Below, piece by piece: positions 48,281-59,118 of a stretch of 64,000 nt of DNA (positions are counted from its first letter, which is position 1; the number at the start of each line of letters is the position of its first letter). Made by a program: the position numbers and the translations under genes. The stretch comes from Psilocybe azurescens (Eukaryota; Basidiomycota; Agaricomycetes; Agaricales; Agrocybaceae). The stretch spans positions 28,648 through 92,647 of the forward strand of contig JAJIRX010000951.1 in assembly GCA_023853785.1 (NCBI GenBank), in the 5' to 3' direction. The notes beneath the pieces are model-generated. The model searched no databases, was not told the DNA's origin, and saw only the letters and a list, made by a program, of their open reading frames with translations.

Positions 48281-49820
48281 ATGGCCAGCACGGACCCTTC
48301 GGTAGATCAGTTGCTTGAACAAGAACTGTATCTCATTGCAGCAATCAACATATCAGGCTTGGTGCGCACGAATTTTACCCAAGGCTGACTTTTTTAATTG
48401 CTTTAACAGGTCGAAACGTTATTTTATGGTATTTTTTCACTTCCATTTCTGGATCTGCCTCTTCACGAAGCATCTATTTTGTACTAGGAATCCATCTAGT
48501 TCTATTTTGCATATGTATGTACATATTGGCACACAGCAGGCAATCGAGCCAGTGGTTCGTAGTTGTGTCCGCGATTATCATGTTTATCCTCTCAACTGCG
48601 GACGTGGCCTTAACTATGCGAATACTGGGTCACGATATCGTCTACCTCTTGGACCCAAACAAACATCTCCAGATAGAGAGGCTTCTCGTTGACAAGCTTC
48701 TCTTGTTTGTTACCAATAAGTGAGTGCTATCACAATTATAAATTCCTCCAGAAGTGAGCTTTCCTTTCCCTAGCTTCATTGCAGATCTGATTCTGGTAAG
48801 TTAATTACAATACAAAACAAACTCATTGATCACCTATGCTCTTCAAGCTCTATCGGTGCTACATGGTGTGGGGTCGTTCCAAGTATATCTTAATCGGCGC
48901 ATCGTTCTTGGTTTTAGCCGATACTCGTGAGCATCTAGTTGTGTTTTTTTGTTATCGTTCTTTAATGGCAGGCTAGTTTGGGGATACCTTGGTATGGGAG
49001 GTCCGTCAGTCGCACTGCCCCAGACCACCCTTCTTCCTCTATATGTATGGTCAATATTTGGAATCAACGTCATCATGACGACTGTCACCGGTATTGCCAT
49101 ATCCTTAACCATTGGCTTGAGCCGTAAATCTCTGACCTTTACTCTACAGTTGGTCGTATATTCTGGGTCTCTAGAGTAGCAAGCAGTTTTACTGGTCCCG
49201 GTCAACTTCAGAGCTACAGCACAGCAATGACAATTCTGTGAGAGATACAAGTCTTGATCCTGCCACAAAAGAGTTTGACTCTATATCATTTTTTTAGCGT
49301 GGAATCTAGCCTGATATACTCAACGTGTATCTTGATCTATATACTCTTTCCCTCAGAATCTCCATACAGAGTAAGCTTCACACTTGTCTCAGACGAACGT
49401 GAGCGTCAACATTATAATTTGGATATGATTTAGCTGGTCATGGTAATCATATGCATGAGATTGGTGGTAAGCAACATTCTCATGGCTCAGAGCAGTCGAT
49501 TGAGCCTTTTGTTATAGGCTATCATGCCGACTCTCCTAATCGTCCAGGTTGGCCTCGGTAGAGTAATTCGTGAGGCTGATGTTACCAATACGATGTCGGA
49601 ATTTGAAGGCAACTCTCCTTCTGTCATTCTCGATACCCTTATCACTTCAATGCAAGGAGGCGATAGATCATCCTTTATTTTTAGGCCCCACCTGGTCGAC
49701 GAAGAAGCTCAGGATGCCTTCCAGGAAACTACAGATACTGTCTTCACAAAATGGCACCTGATAGACAGAATGCAACTCAATGAATATTTCTATCTACCGA
49801 TTCATACAGCCGCAGACTAG
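48281..49820 (+). CDS. Multi-span membrane protein, RCYxxW family, member 2
   Basis: Start at 48281 (MASTDPSVDQLLEQELYLIA), then AINISGLV and, across an intron, the signature ETLFYG. Further exons give MYILAHSRQSSQWFVVVSAI, IMFILSTADVALTMRI, RLLVDKLLLFVTN, and the conserved LYRCYMVWGRSKYILIGASF. Later segments include LYVWSIFGINVIMTTVTGIA, RVASSFTGPGQLQSYSTAMT, VESSLIYSTCILIYILFP and IMPTLLIVQVGLGRVIREAD. The soluble tail contains SFIFRPHLVDEEAQDAFQET and ends at 49820. Same family and order of landmarks as the 37353-38797 gene, about 10 kb away in the same orientation, but diverged. Function unknown; predicted about seven membrane spans. Confidence 0.75.
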
Positions 49821-49853
49821 ATACGCATCTTAAGCGTCCACAATGCCATGCAA

Positions 49854-50538
49854 TACAGTGTTTTGACGGTCCTTGGGACACTATTTTGTAATTCAGCTTT
49901 TAAGTCATCACAACTTCAAATTTCTTCAAATAAAATATGTATTATTGTACACAAGGGTCTTTTACATAGTATGGTATATGAAAAAAGAAAATTCTGCTGC
50001 GAAAAACGAGCAATTGCCTTTGCAACTGAGAGTACCAAAATGTCACGAATGTGGTTCCTTGGGACACTTGTGACATAGCCGGTCCGCGTCTTCCGTGTGC
50101 TATCACACAGCCATCAGCTTGTCATATTTTCTTCGTTCTTCCTCATCATCACCCTAACCATGTCACACTTCAAATCTCTATTCACTAAAACATATCTCAT
50201 GAAGTCAAATTTCAACCAATTGTCTCCATTAAAAGTTCATATAAAAGTATAAATAAATTCCTATCGATTAGTATAGTATTTTATTTACAAAGTATGTCTC
50301 TATGGAGCAGCGAGAGGCAAAAGAAAAGTGTGATCATCAAAAACAGCCAAATTTTGCACGTAAATACTTCATATCTCCTCTTGTAGACTACCGATTGTCC
50401 TAAAATTCTGATATAATGTGTATTCCTATTATTTCTACATATTTTATGAGTGTCAGAGCTATCCAGGGAGAACTACGCCCCAAAACTTGTGTTTGTCCCA
50501 AGGAACGTCAGTGTCCCAAGGACCATCAAAACACTGTA
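49854..50538. mobile_element. 685-bp MITE with TA target duplication
   Basis: Starts TA-CAGTGTTTTGACGGTCC and ends with the inverted complement, ...CATCAAAACACTG-TA; the 28-bp termini differ at one base. The motif CCTTGGGACA occurs at 49871 and 50057 and, inverted, near 50494 and 50512, placed symmetrically like transposase-binding sites. TA duplication and the CAGTG terminus fit Tc1/mariner-type elements. No transposase frame inside, so non-autonomous. It lies 33 bp after the stop of the 48281-49820 gene. Confidence 0.85.
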
Positions 50539-51283
50539 AGTGCCAGAGGGCTGTTTTGGGGGGAATTGATGATTTCCGGCCAGCACAGACTGCTAGGAAA
50601 CTCATATAATAATCATAGACATTCGCGCGCATGATTGATAGGTGAATCCACATAGCTAAAGACAGGCGTGAACAGCAGGAGCACGCTTGGTGTTTGCGAT
50701 GCGGCGTGAGAAACATTGAGACGGGTAATTTTGGCATTTGAAATTTCAAGCATTCACCTCTGTCTACCTAAGACCACCTTCAACCAACTTCCGTCTCCCC
50801 TGCGACATTCATGATTCGTTCCAGTGATCCTGAACTTAGTTGCCATCAACTTGATGTCAAACAAGATTGCTGCTCACTCAGCTTCACCTTGGCCATTATA
50901 AAAGTGACCCCTTGAGGATTAGACAGGGTCCTACCTAATGAGAAAAAATTTCTTCCCTTCGCGGGCGGGTCATTTCTGGCAATTTTGGTATTTTATTAAT
51001 TCTGGGAGTTACTTACAGAAATTTAAATCTTATCACTTCCAATTCTCCAATTTTTGTCACAGAATGTGAATGTTCAATGGAGGAATAAAGTGAACAATGA
51101 TATTGTGCCTTCTCAAGGTAAAATTGTACCAAATTTTTGCAAATATTGGTCTAAAATCCTCAAAAGCGGACAAAGCTTTTGGGATTTTTGGGCCTAAAAC
51201 ATAAAAAAGCAGACAAACTTTGATGGAGCTTCCCTCGAAATGTCAGAAACTTTGAAACTGCCTAAACAAAAGAGATCATCCTG
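50539..51283. other. AT-rich intergenic sequence
   Basis: AT-rich sequence with no convincing coding. Probably older transposon debris given its neighbours. Confidence 0.4.
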
Positions 51284-51581
51284 ATTAGGACAGTGTGACC
51301 TGAGTTTTTGAGTGACAGAGCATGATTAGGCAGACCTGAGGATGGCCAAAAGAAACATCTGCAGCCCCATCTACAGTCATTCGCTGGTCAATAATGCACC
51401 CAAATATAGATTAGCCTCAGGAATTTTCATTACAAGGAATATGAACATTATAGCATATATAATATGTATCTACTTACAATCTCAAATTTTAATTGTTGAA
51501 TGGGATATTGCATGTTATCAGTGTGGCAAATAAAGATCAGAGCAAAACCGGTCAATGATGCACAAGTCACACTGTCCTAAT
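51284..51581. repeat. 16-bp perfect inverted repeat around ~270 bp
   Basis: ATTAGGACAGTGTGAC at 51284-51299 and its exact reverse complement at 51566-51581. It could be a short MITE, or termini of the pogo-like element whose transposase tail ends at 51595. No clear flanking duplication. Confidence 0.6.
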
Positions 51582-52223
51582 TTGGGTATTCTGCTTAGTC
51601 ACTAAAGCCACCATCACTGTTTCCTATCACTTCATCTGCTTCATCTTCATCTTTGTCTTCCCCTTCCATTCCCTTGTCCCCTTCACTTTCTTCTTCAAAA
51701 TCAGCAATCTTTGGCTTAGGAGTTGCCTTCTCTATGGCCAGCATTTTAGGCTTTGTCCACCTGGCCTTTCTTTGGTCACATCTTGCACTGTCTCTCTCAG
51801 CTTCCCATCTCTTTACTTCCTCCATTCATCCTGATTTCTGTGTGTCATTTTTTCTCTTTCCTGTCTGTGGAGCCACTTTGTTTGAAAAGCCTCCCTTTAT
51901 AGATTACAACTGGAGGAACTGAAGTGCCATCAGCACAGATTGTCAGTAACACTGTAATGTTCTTGAATTTTGTAGGTAGTAATATATTTCATATGTTTTG
52001 TACCATACAAGGCACCTTTGTATTTCAAATATAAATTAATTCTGAAAGTCATTTGATATTTGAACTACAAATCAGCCAACAAAGGAAAATTGTATTTAAA
52101 ATATTAATTCATATTCAAAGGTCCTTTGAAGATTCCCTGGAATTAAAAATACAAAATTCCTTTGAAGACAGGCATGTAGTTAAAATATTTGGATGCCAAA
52201 GAGGGTGTCCCAAATTTTATATA

Positions 52224-52425
52224 TACAGTGACTCAAAAAACTGTCCAGATGTTTTTGAAATTGAACTTAAATAGACTATAACACCATGTAATCCTTATGA
52301 AATTACATGATTAAATTGTACTGGAAAGCCCTTAATCACAGCTTTCAGGAGATTTGGTTCATCTATTATTATTAAATACTTTATAAAAATAACACATCTG
52401 AACAGTTTCTTTACAGCCCGTTGGA
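52224..52425 (+). repeat. Left long TIR of the Tc1-type element
   Basis: Matches the complement of 53600-53811 with scattered substitutions and small indels, for example shared TTCATCTATTATTATTAAAT and ATAAAAATAACACATC. Confidence 0.85.
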
Positions 52426-52439
52426 ATATGGGTATCTAT

Positions 52440-53460
52440 ATAAACTAGTACTTTGTGTGACCCCACTTTGCCTTCAAAACATCTAAAACTCTTTTAGATA
52501 TACTATTGACCAATTTCACACAGTTTTCCTTGGGTATTTTCTCCCACTCCTCCAGTATTCTGCTCTACAACTCCTGGATACTCTTTGGAGCATTTTGTAT
52601 TCTACAAAGCACATTTTGAGAATATGCCACAAAATTTCAATTGGATTGAGATCTAGTTATTATACTGGCCAGTCTACAAGCTCTATTTTATGGTCTTTAA
52701 GCCTTTTCTGAGCCTTTTAGATGTGTGCTTGAGGTCATTATCTTGCTGAAAGATGAAATCATCCTGATTAAGGTTATAATATTCCAGAGTTTGGAAGACA
52801 TAGCCATCCAAAATGCTTACATAGTGTTCTCCATCCATCTTGCCTTCTATCCTGCACATGTAGTCAACACCACTTGTTGTTATACAACTCCAAATCATCA
52901 TATGTCCTTCTCTAAATTTGATGGTTTTCTACATGCTGAGTTTGGAGAGGAGAACCAGCCTTTTACTCACCCAATGCCTTCCATCTGACCCAGTTCAATT
53001 GATCTTGATCTCATCTGGGAACATAACATGTTTCCAGTCTTTTCTGTTCAGTTTTCATACTTCTGGACAAATTTTAAGCAAGCCTTCCTATGGCTCTTAG
53101 AGAGGAATGGCTTTTTGACCTTGACTTGTGCTACAAAATCCTTTTTGGGAGGAATTTTGAATGGATTAGATGGAGATAGATGTGTTGGTGATGGTGAGAA
53201 GCTGGCAGCAGAGTTGTGTGGAAGTATCAGCCTTTCCAGTGGAGACAAGTCAGACTAGATGGCAGTGGTCATGGGGAGTGAGCTTAGAAAAATGGTCTTC
53301 ATGATTTTTTTCATTAATAACTCTATCCCAAAACATATTATTCAAATAGTTGACTTCAAAACACCAAGTTTGACATTAGTTTTGCAAATAGAATCACCAT
53401 TTTCCAGCATAAAGATGATGTTAGAGCATAATTTAAAAGAAAGAGAATGCATAACTGTGT
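52440..53460 (-). pseudogene. Tc1-family transposase remnant
   Basis: Cut-and-paste transposase, DDE type. The HTH part has LSFKLCSNIIFMLENGDS; the linker VAQVKVKKPFLSKSHRKACL; then a first catalytic Asp region like PDEIKIN. The best-preserved exon at 52683-52901 reads MMIWSCITTSGVDYMCRIEG, KMDGEHYVSILDGYVFQTLE and DDFIFQQDNDLKHTSKRLRK, with the second Asp in QQDND-KHTS. A SPDLNPIE-like third motif is recognisable in another frame near 52.62 kb. Frames change several times and stops are frequent, so no active enzyme is expected. Confidence 0.85.
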
Positions 53461-53599
53461 AGCAGAGAATGGGCCATAAACTTGGGGGAATGTAAAGTTT
53501 CAGTCTGTGTTATATACTTCCAACATTCTTTCTTTCATTTGATATTTTTTGCATGTTTACAATAACAAAAGACCTTATTGTGTTAATTGCAATAGGCTG

Positions 53600-53811
53600 C
53601 AAAGAAACTGTCTGGATGTGTTATTTTTATAAAGTATTTAATAATAATAGATGAACCAAACAAATACTTATATATGCTATATTTCCTGAAAGCTGTGATC
53701 CAAGGCTTTCTATTACATTTTAAATCATATAATTTGATTAAGATTACATGTCATTATAGTCAGTTTAAGTTCAATTTCAAAAACATCCAGACAGTTTTTT
53801 GAGTCACTGTA
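53600..53811 (-). repeat. Right long TIR of the Tc1-type element
   Basis: Inverted partner of 52224-52425; slightly longer owing to a small insertion near 53660-53685. Confidence 0.85.
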
Positions 53812-54600
53812 CAGTGGGCTCTGTAAACTCACTTTGCATTTAAAAATTTAAATATCTTACAAAACTCCTTTGTAGATTAACATATATATTAGATTTTATG
53901 CTAGATTCAGAATTCCCTCATATAAAATATGTTTTACAATCTTTAAAATAAACTTGTATTTAATATGTTTTGCGACCTTAATTTTACCCCTTCAAAGGTC
54001 ACCTGAATATTGAAAACCCTGACGTGCCAGGTAATCTGGTATGTCATAATCATTCCTTGCTTCCTTCATAATTTTGAAGTATTCAGCCTTGGTGATTGGT
54101 TTTACTGCTCGTCCTTGAGAAGCATCTATGGCTGAGGACCAGTATATTCCAAGTCTTTCATGGTGTTTTGTAATGGAACATGTACCCCAGTTTTTCCTAG
54201 ACCCATCTTAAGAAATTTATTGCCAAGCTGCACTATTAAAATCTGTTCTGCATGCTCTCAAAGCTTTCTGGGACTAAGAAGGAAACCATGATGTGCCTTT
54301 TCAATTGCATAGTCAACAACAATGTTGCCTTCTTTCTTTGTAAGCCAACTTTTCTTTGCATTGCTCTCTGTTTTTGTAATTCCTCTTCTGACCAACCACC
54401 CCAGTGTAAAATTGTCAACAAGTATCCATTTTTGGGTTTTTGTGTAGTGGTCATTGGACACAAACTGGCAGAGTTTACACATTAACATTGGTTTTCCTGT
54501 GTTAATGTTTATTTTTTGCTGTGGAAAAGGGAAACTGCATGTGCCATAAGTTTGTCCTTCTGTTCTCACTGTATATGTGCCTTGAGAGCATTGGATTTTG

Positions 54601-55846
54601 CATGATTGACCATGGTTTTTGTTGAGGATGCAAAAATTAGCCTCTGTATTCTAATTGACAGCTCACAAAAATGGCAATTGTGACAAAATGTGACACTCCC
54701 TTATCTCCTCATCCATTTTGAGTGTAATTCCATCCTTTCAATCATTTGTGGATTGCTGAAGCATCATCTAAACTTTAAAATATCTGTATTCTAATACTTG
54801 TTGGATATTATCAAAAATAACAGCCCTTTGCAAGATTTGGTATGAAGATCCCCAGATATGTATTCAGTTTGTGCAGCACATGAACACTATTCTGCAGATA
54901 TAAAGAGATCAAACAATCCCACACCTTAGATATTTTATATAACTGCCAGTATCATATATTCAAACATAACGCAAGAAGAATTATCAAGATTGGTTGAGAA
55001 CTGACCCCAGAAAAGTGTTTTGCATCATTGACTGGTGAATGACTGTACATCCACATTTTTATCTATATCTATTATCTATAATATAAGAGAGCACAATGAC
55101 TAAGGTTACTCAAAAGGAGAATTACCTGCTGAAGGCAGGGTATTTTGCAAGTATGAAATTCATTAGTTGCAATCTAGTACATAAATATAAACAACCACCA
55201 TATATATAGTAGATAAAATTTCCAAGAATTCCACTGTTGGCAATTTTTAATAAATACTAAAATATTATGCTGTAGTACAATTTCCTTTGGCAAGTAATAG
55301 CAGATGAAGTCCGCTCTTTTGAGTCAAATTAAGTAAGTCAAATTACTTAATCATAACAAAGCACACCAGTGTGTTTTAGGGTCTGCAAAGCAGAGCCTTT
55401 TGAAACAAACATCCAGTGGCTGATGGCAAACAACAAAAATAGATGCCACACAAGCCTAAAAAAACATTATAAGCTATTGACCGATCGAAAGGATTCCTTC
55501 GGGAAAGAAAGACCAAAAGGGAAATGAGAGAAGTACAAATTATTCATGTGACACGAATCGTTTGTGGGTGCGGAGAGCTTTGGTGGCAGGGAGGAGATGA
55601 CCCAGAATTTCGGGACACGTGATCTCCGAGAAGTAAAGCCAACGACGCAAATGCAACACGAGACGCTGACGTGGAAGTGAAGCGGGCCGCCAAAGGCCTG
55701 AGCGCTTGGGAAAGCAAATAGGAAATCCGAAACGGAGTCCAAGTGGCTGTACCAAAAGGAGTGAAGCTCACAACGGCACACTTGGAGCGATTCAGATCCA
55801 AGAAGGAAACCCAAGCAGAGCAGAACTCCGCAGTATGCAGACAGAA
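54601..55846. other. AT-rich transposon border region
   Basis: From 54601 to about 55460 the sequence is AT-rich with no coding signal. From about 55460 it becomes GC-richer and open in several minus-strand frames, probably the 3' untranslated end of the DIRS-like element that follows. Confidence 0.4.
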
Positions 55847-57100
55847 TCACACCAAGGTCCAAGAAAAGAGTTCTATTTGAGTAATGTAGTGCCAACAATA
55901 TGTATAAGAGAGGAGGAACATGCAGTAAGGCAGATTTACTTGGTAAAGAGCAGAGAGTAAAGTACAAATAATAAGCAGATAAATTGGTTTAGCGATCAGC
56001 ATTTCGGCGACGGAAGCCAGAGGAATATTGCATCTAATATGGTATTGATCGATAACGGAAGACAAAGTGTCCATGTTGGAGATCAAGTAGGAGGAGGCGG
56101 TGCTCAAAGGAATGATGTCGACCATACGGTGCCAGTACAGAAGGAAGGCTAGCGAGGTCCAACCGCCGGTGGCTGCCACGACCTGTCAAAATATGAGAAA
56201 AGTAGCCACATGAGAAATGAGATATGAGGAGCACCTCAGGGGGAACACCAGCAAGCAAGAGGGTGACAGTACCACCGATTCTGAAACAATGACCAGAGAC
56301 ATGTGCGAGGTCAGCATTGTCCCAGATTTTGAGACGAAATCGAGAAATGTGTGTTTGAACATGTGAGACCAGGCACCGGAGGAGTTACGATAAGCAAAGA
56401 GAGAGACAGAGGAGGGTGGATCGCAGTTTACGTGCAAATGATTACGAAGGGCCTCGACTGGACAGAGGCCATCCCTCCGGGCGGTGACGATGACCTCAGC
56501 ACCCGCTTCGTGAGTGGTCTTGGTCCAAGGGATATGGAAGCTAGCCGACAAAATGTTACCAGCGGCATCCAAACGAAAAGAGATTGAGTTAGGGTCAGCA
56601 ACCACGTTCGCGTGTGCGAGAAAAGGAGGAGGAAGAGGCGATGGTGGTCTCCCTAGCCATCTGCATCTGAAGAAAGTGACTAGTGCGCATGCCCAAACAG
56701 CCGCATCGAAAGATTTAGATATGTCGGTACGGCGCTTAAGCTCGAAGAGGTATTTGAGAGAGACAGGGGGGACGAGGAGGGCGCTTGAATTCGACACCGG
56801 CCTTGTTAGCGGCCATGCGCACAAGGGTAAGCCATTCGTGGTCACCATTCCAATGAGCATGCTTGAGGATGTGCCATGAGCGTCGCCCGCCAACCAAGAG
56901 CGGATTGTGTTGCCAGAAAATTGGCCAGATGCCCACTTGACAAAGGCAGTAAGTGTAATAACGGAAGCTGGCATGCGTGCGTCCCTCGCTGATGCCCTTT
57001 TCATCACAGAATTCGTTGAAACGTTTGACACCGGCAGCGATACGTTGACCTGGTGTTGGAGGAAAGGGAATCGGCAACCAAAGAGTATGCGTCATTGACG
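55847..57100 (-). pseudogene. Tyrosine recombinase of the DIRS-like element
   Basis: Integrates the DIRS circular intermediate by phosphotyrosine chemistry. N-terminal core-binding part: IAAGVKRFNEFCDEKGI, MPASVITLTAFVKWASGQFS, GNTIRSWLAG. Catalytic part: SKSFDAAVWACALVTFFRC, ASFHIPWTKTTHEAGAEVIV and CPVEALRNHLHVNC, then LLAGVPPEV|VAATGGWTSLAFLLYWHRM across a clean GT-AG intron (about 56183-56234), then VDIIPLSTASSYL. Segments with RIGG and GGWTS correspond to the conserved box-II region. Several frame changes in the 5' half cannot all be introns, so the copy is broken or mis-sequenced at short homopolymers. The start is approximate. Confidence 0.75.
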
Positions 57101-57864
57101 ACGGAAGGAGGGTGAGTGCTTGCCATCGAGGCCCGGGTGCGAAGATCGTATGGCGATGACCAAACGGCGAAGACGTGAGAACCGCTGGAACCGTCAGACG
57201 AAAAGGATTAGAAGAAGAAATTTGTACAGGATGACTACTGCAACGAGGGAAGAAGGGAAGCGAGACCTGGGGGATGGGAGAACACTGGCGGAACTGGAGG
57301 AAATAGGAAGACCAAGTAAAACAGACGAAGACTCTATATATGAAGCAGCAGGGGATCGCGAGCAGAAGAAAAGTTTGAATGATCCGAGACCGAAAAACTA
57401 TGCAACGAGGCCACTTTGTGAGAAATGGAAGAGGGAGCAAGAGGCGGATGGAAGTCCTTTGAGGACAAACTATTAATATCCTTAATCATGGAGGAAGCAG
57501 AGACTTGCAAAGGAACTTTTGGATTACTGTGCGACTGAAAGGGAGTAAGAGAACGAAGAGGAGAGGAGGGTAAAGGGGGCTAGAAGCGGGAGAAAAGGGA
57601 AGATGGATGCCCGAAAGGATAAAGGGAGGGAAGGAGATGTGCATGCGAAGAAGATGTGGAAGAAAGGCAAGAAATTGGGTTGTTTAGTGATGAAATGAGG
57701 CGCTTAGAGGGGAGGGGGAAAGAGGCCCCACCCCACTCGAGACACACAGGCCGTCCCAGGGCCCATCAAAATGGGAGAAAGCAGTCATTAAATATAAAGG
57801 AAGGTCGAAGCTCACAAGGGAGCACGAATTTAAGATCGAGTCTGGAACCCAGAGGACCACACTC

Positions 57865-58396
57865 TCAGCGCGAGAGGGGATCAGCCGGGTTGTCTGCGGA
57901 AGCTACATAACAGAGTTCGGGAGTGACAAAATTGAAGAGAGCACCGTGTAGGTGCGACGGATGGAATAATTGATATGAAAGTTGGAGCTGCGGCCTTTGG
58001 TAACAGCGCTGATAGTGCCCTGATTATCAGAATGTAGCAGAATACGGGAATTGAAATGCCCATAGCCTCGATGAGGTAGACAGCGAATTGACGGCAAGAG
58101 TCTCAAGCCAGCATATGTCCCTGCCGGGTATCTTCCAATTAGGTGTGAGTTCGAAAGCGGCCCATTTGCCACCAATGACGATACCGATACCCCAGGATGT
58201 GCTAGCGTCGACATAGACACCTAAGTCCACAGTAGGGCCTCTCGAACGAGGTTGTGAAACGACACCGATTTCGGAGAGGGTGGAAGCCCACCAACGGAGA
58301 TCGGTGAGGACAGAGGGCAGAGGATAACGGCGGACATATTCGTTACCCTTGAAGGTGGTTGTGAAGTTGGAGAGGGAAGGGAGATGAGACCATCCG
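57865..58396 (-). pseudogene. RNase H end of the DIRS-like polyprotein
   Basis: Reads VLTDLRWWASTLSEIGVVSQ, then VDLGVYVDASTSWGIGIVIG, GKWAAFELTPNWK and GRDICWLETLAV. After two one-base frame changes it reads ILLHSDNQGTISAVTKGRS and closes with YVASADNPADPLSR and stop TGA at 57865-57867. YVDAS, the E of LET, HSDNQ and the ADNPAD end are the RNase H landmarks of DIRS elements. The upstream reverse transcriptase is cut off by the LTR at 58397. Confidence 0.8.
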
Positions 58397-58840
58397 TGTT
58401 ACGATCTCAAGTTAGAATCACGCAGTGTGCGTAATCTAACCACCAATCGTTTACAAGAACAAGTTCAAGTTCAGAGTAGAGCAGGTTAAGCAGGTTGGAT
58501 TCTCAAGAACTAGCTAAAGAATACAGTAGATGCTCCCTTGTATAAATACTATGAACTGTACAGCTAGTTGAAACGAGATCGAATGTTCATCAGCAGATGT
58601 ATATAAGAATAGAAGAAACAGATCAAGTTGAAACGAGTTTGAATGTTCATCAGCAGATGTATATAAGAATAAGAGAAACAGATCAAACGTTCATCAAAAG
58701 ATGTATCATAAAAGATGGAAGTGAAAGTAAAGTTCATCAGAGCGTACGATGATGTATCAATGATGTGAAAGATGACAAAGAAAAGGAAAAGAAAAGAAAA
58801 GAAAAGAGAAAAGAAAAAAGAAAAAAGACTTGTCGTAACA
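58397..58840 (-). repeat. 3' LTR of the Gypsy element
   Basis: Bounded by TGTTACGA and TCGTAACA, an 8-bp inverted terminus with TG...CA ends. Contains a 60-bp direct repeat and a purine-rich tract (58765-58828). The second LTR is outside the window, so the call rests on termini, position after the coding region and the adjacent polypurine tract. Confidence 0.8.
58567..58686 (+). repeat. Two 60-bp direct repeats inside the LTR
   Basis: 58567-58626 and 58627-58686 are near-identical, each with GTTCATCAGCAGATGTATAT; a shorter diverged third copy follows at about 58687-58720. Confidence 0.85.
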
Positions 58841-58855
58841 TTACCCCCGTACTAC
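58841..58855 (-). other. Polypurine tract next to the 3' LTR
   Basis: In element orientation the LTR is preceded by GTAGTACGGGGGTAA, the expected place of plus-strand priming. The tract is purine-rich but not pure. Confidence 0.4.
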
Positions 58856-59118
58856 ACTCCTTATGCCTCAGAAGGAGTGAAGTCCATTACTTCAGTGGGC
58901 TCAATAGTCTCCGTATGGTTCAGCCTGTGGTGTTGGCGATTCCGGGCGTCGTCGGGTGAAGAGGTCCAGGGCTTCAGGAGTTGACAGTGTTTGAGCGTGA
59001 ACGGGGTATGGCAGGTTGTTTGCCTTGCAGACGTGGGTTGGCGGGAGTAGAAGAGGAAGAAGCAGCGGGAGTATTGATGAAAGACATGTTGCATTGTTCT
59101 GGTAATTGGAGGTATGGT

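Larger units (their letters stand above)
52224..53811 (-). mobile_element. Tc1/mariner element with ~200-bp TIRs
   Basis: Bounded by TA-CAGTGACTCAAAAAACTG at 52224 and its inverted complement ending CAGTTTTTTGAGTCACTG-TA at 53811, so the TA target duplication is intact. The two ends remain similar for about 200 bp, far longer than the usual 20-30 bp. A Tc1-family transposase remnant lies between them on the minus strand. Inserted into the pogo-like transposon. Confidence 0.9.
51595..54600 (-). mobile_element. Degraded pogo/Fot1-like DDE transposon
   Basis: Minus-strand fragments in the order of a fungal DDE_1 (CENP-B/pogo-type) transposase. An HTH-like region at 53.95-54.57 kb has KEGNIVVDYAIEKAHHGFLL, SPRKLREHAEQI, LGKNWGTCSITKHHERLG and RAVKPITKAEYFKIM. 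Next, at about 51.90-51.97 kb, comes ITVLLTICADGTS followed by PPVVIYKG. A C-terminal tail at 51595-51840 has VKRWEAERDSARCDQRKARW and an acidic end. The central catalytic part is deleted or unrecognisable, several stops are present, and a Tc1-type element is inserted at 52224. Ends of the element are not defined. Confidence 0.65.
55847..58396 (-). mobile_element. DIRS-like retroelement, truncated by Gypsy insertion
   Basis: Minus-strand order is RNase H fragment (57865-58396), then a tyrosine recombinase (55847-57100). RNase H plus tyrosine recombinase, with no DDE integrase, is the signature of DIRS/Ngaro elements. The reverse-transcriptase portion is missing because the Gypsy LTR starts at 58397. 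Terminal repeats of the element were not identified. Confidence 0.75.

Noticed and set aside
55467..55967. 166-codon minus-strand ORF downstream of the tyrosine recombinase
   Set aside because: Three frames are open here with no domain in any; more likely the 3' untranslated part of the DIRS-like element.
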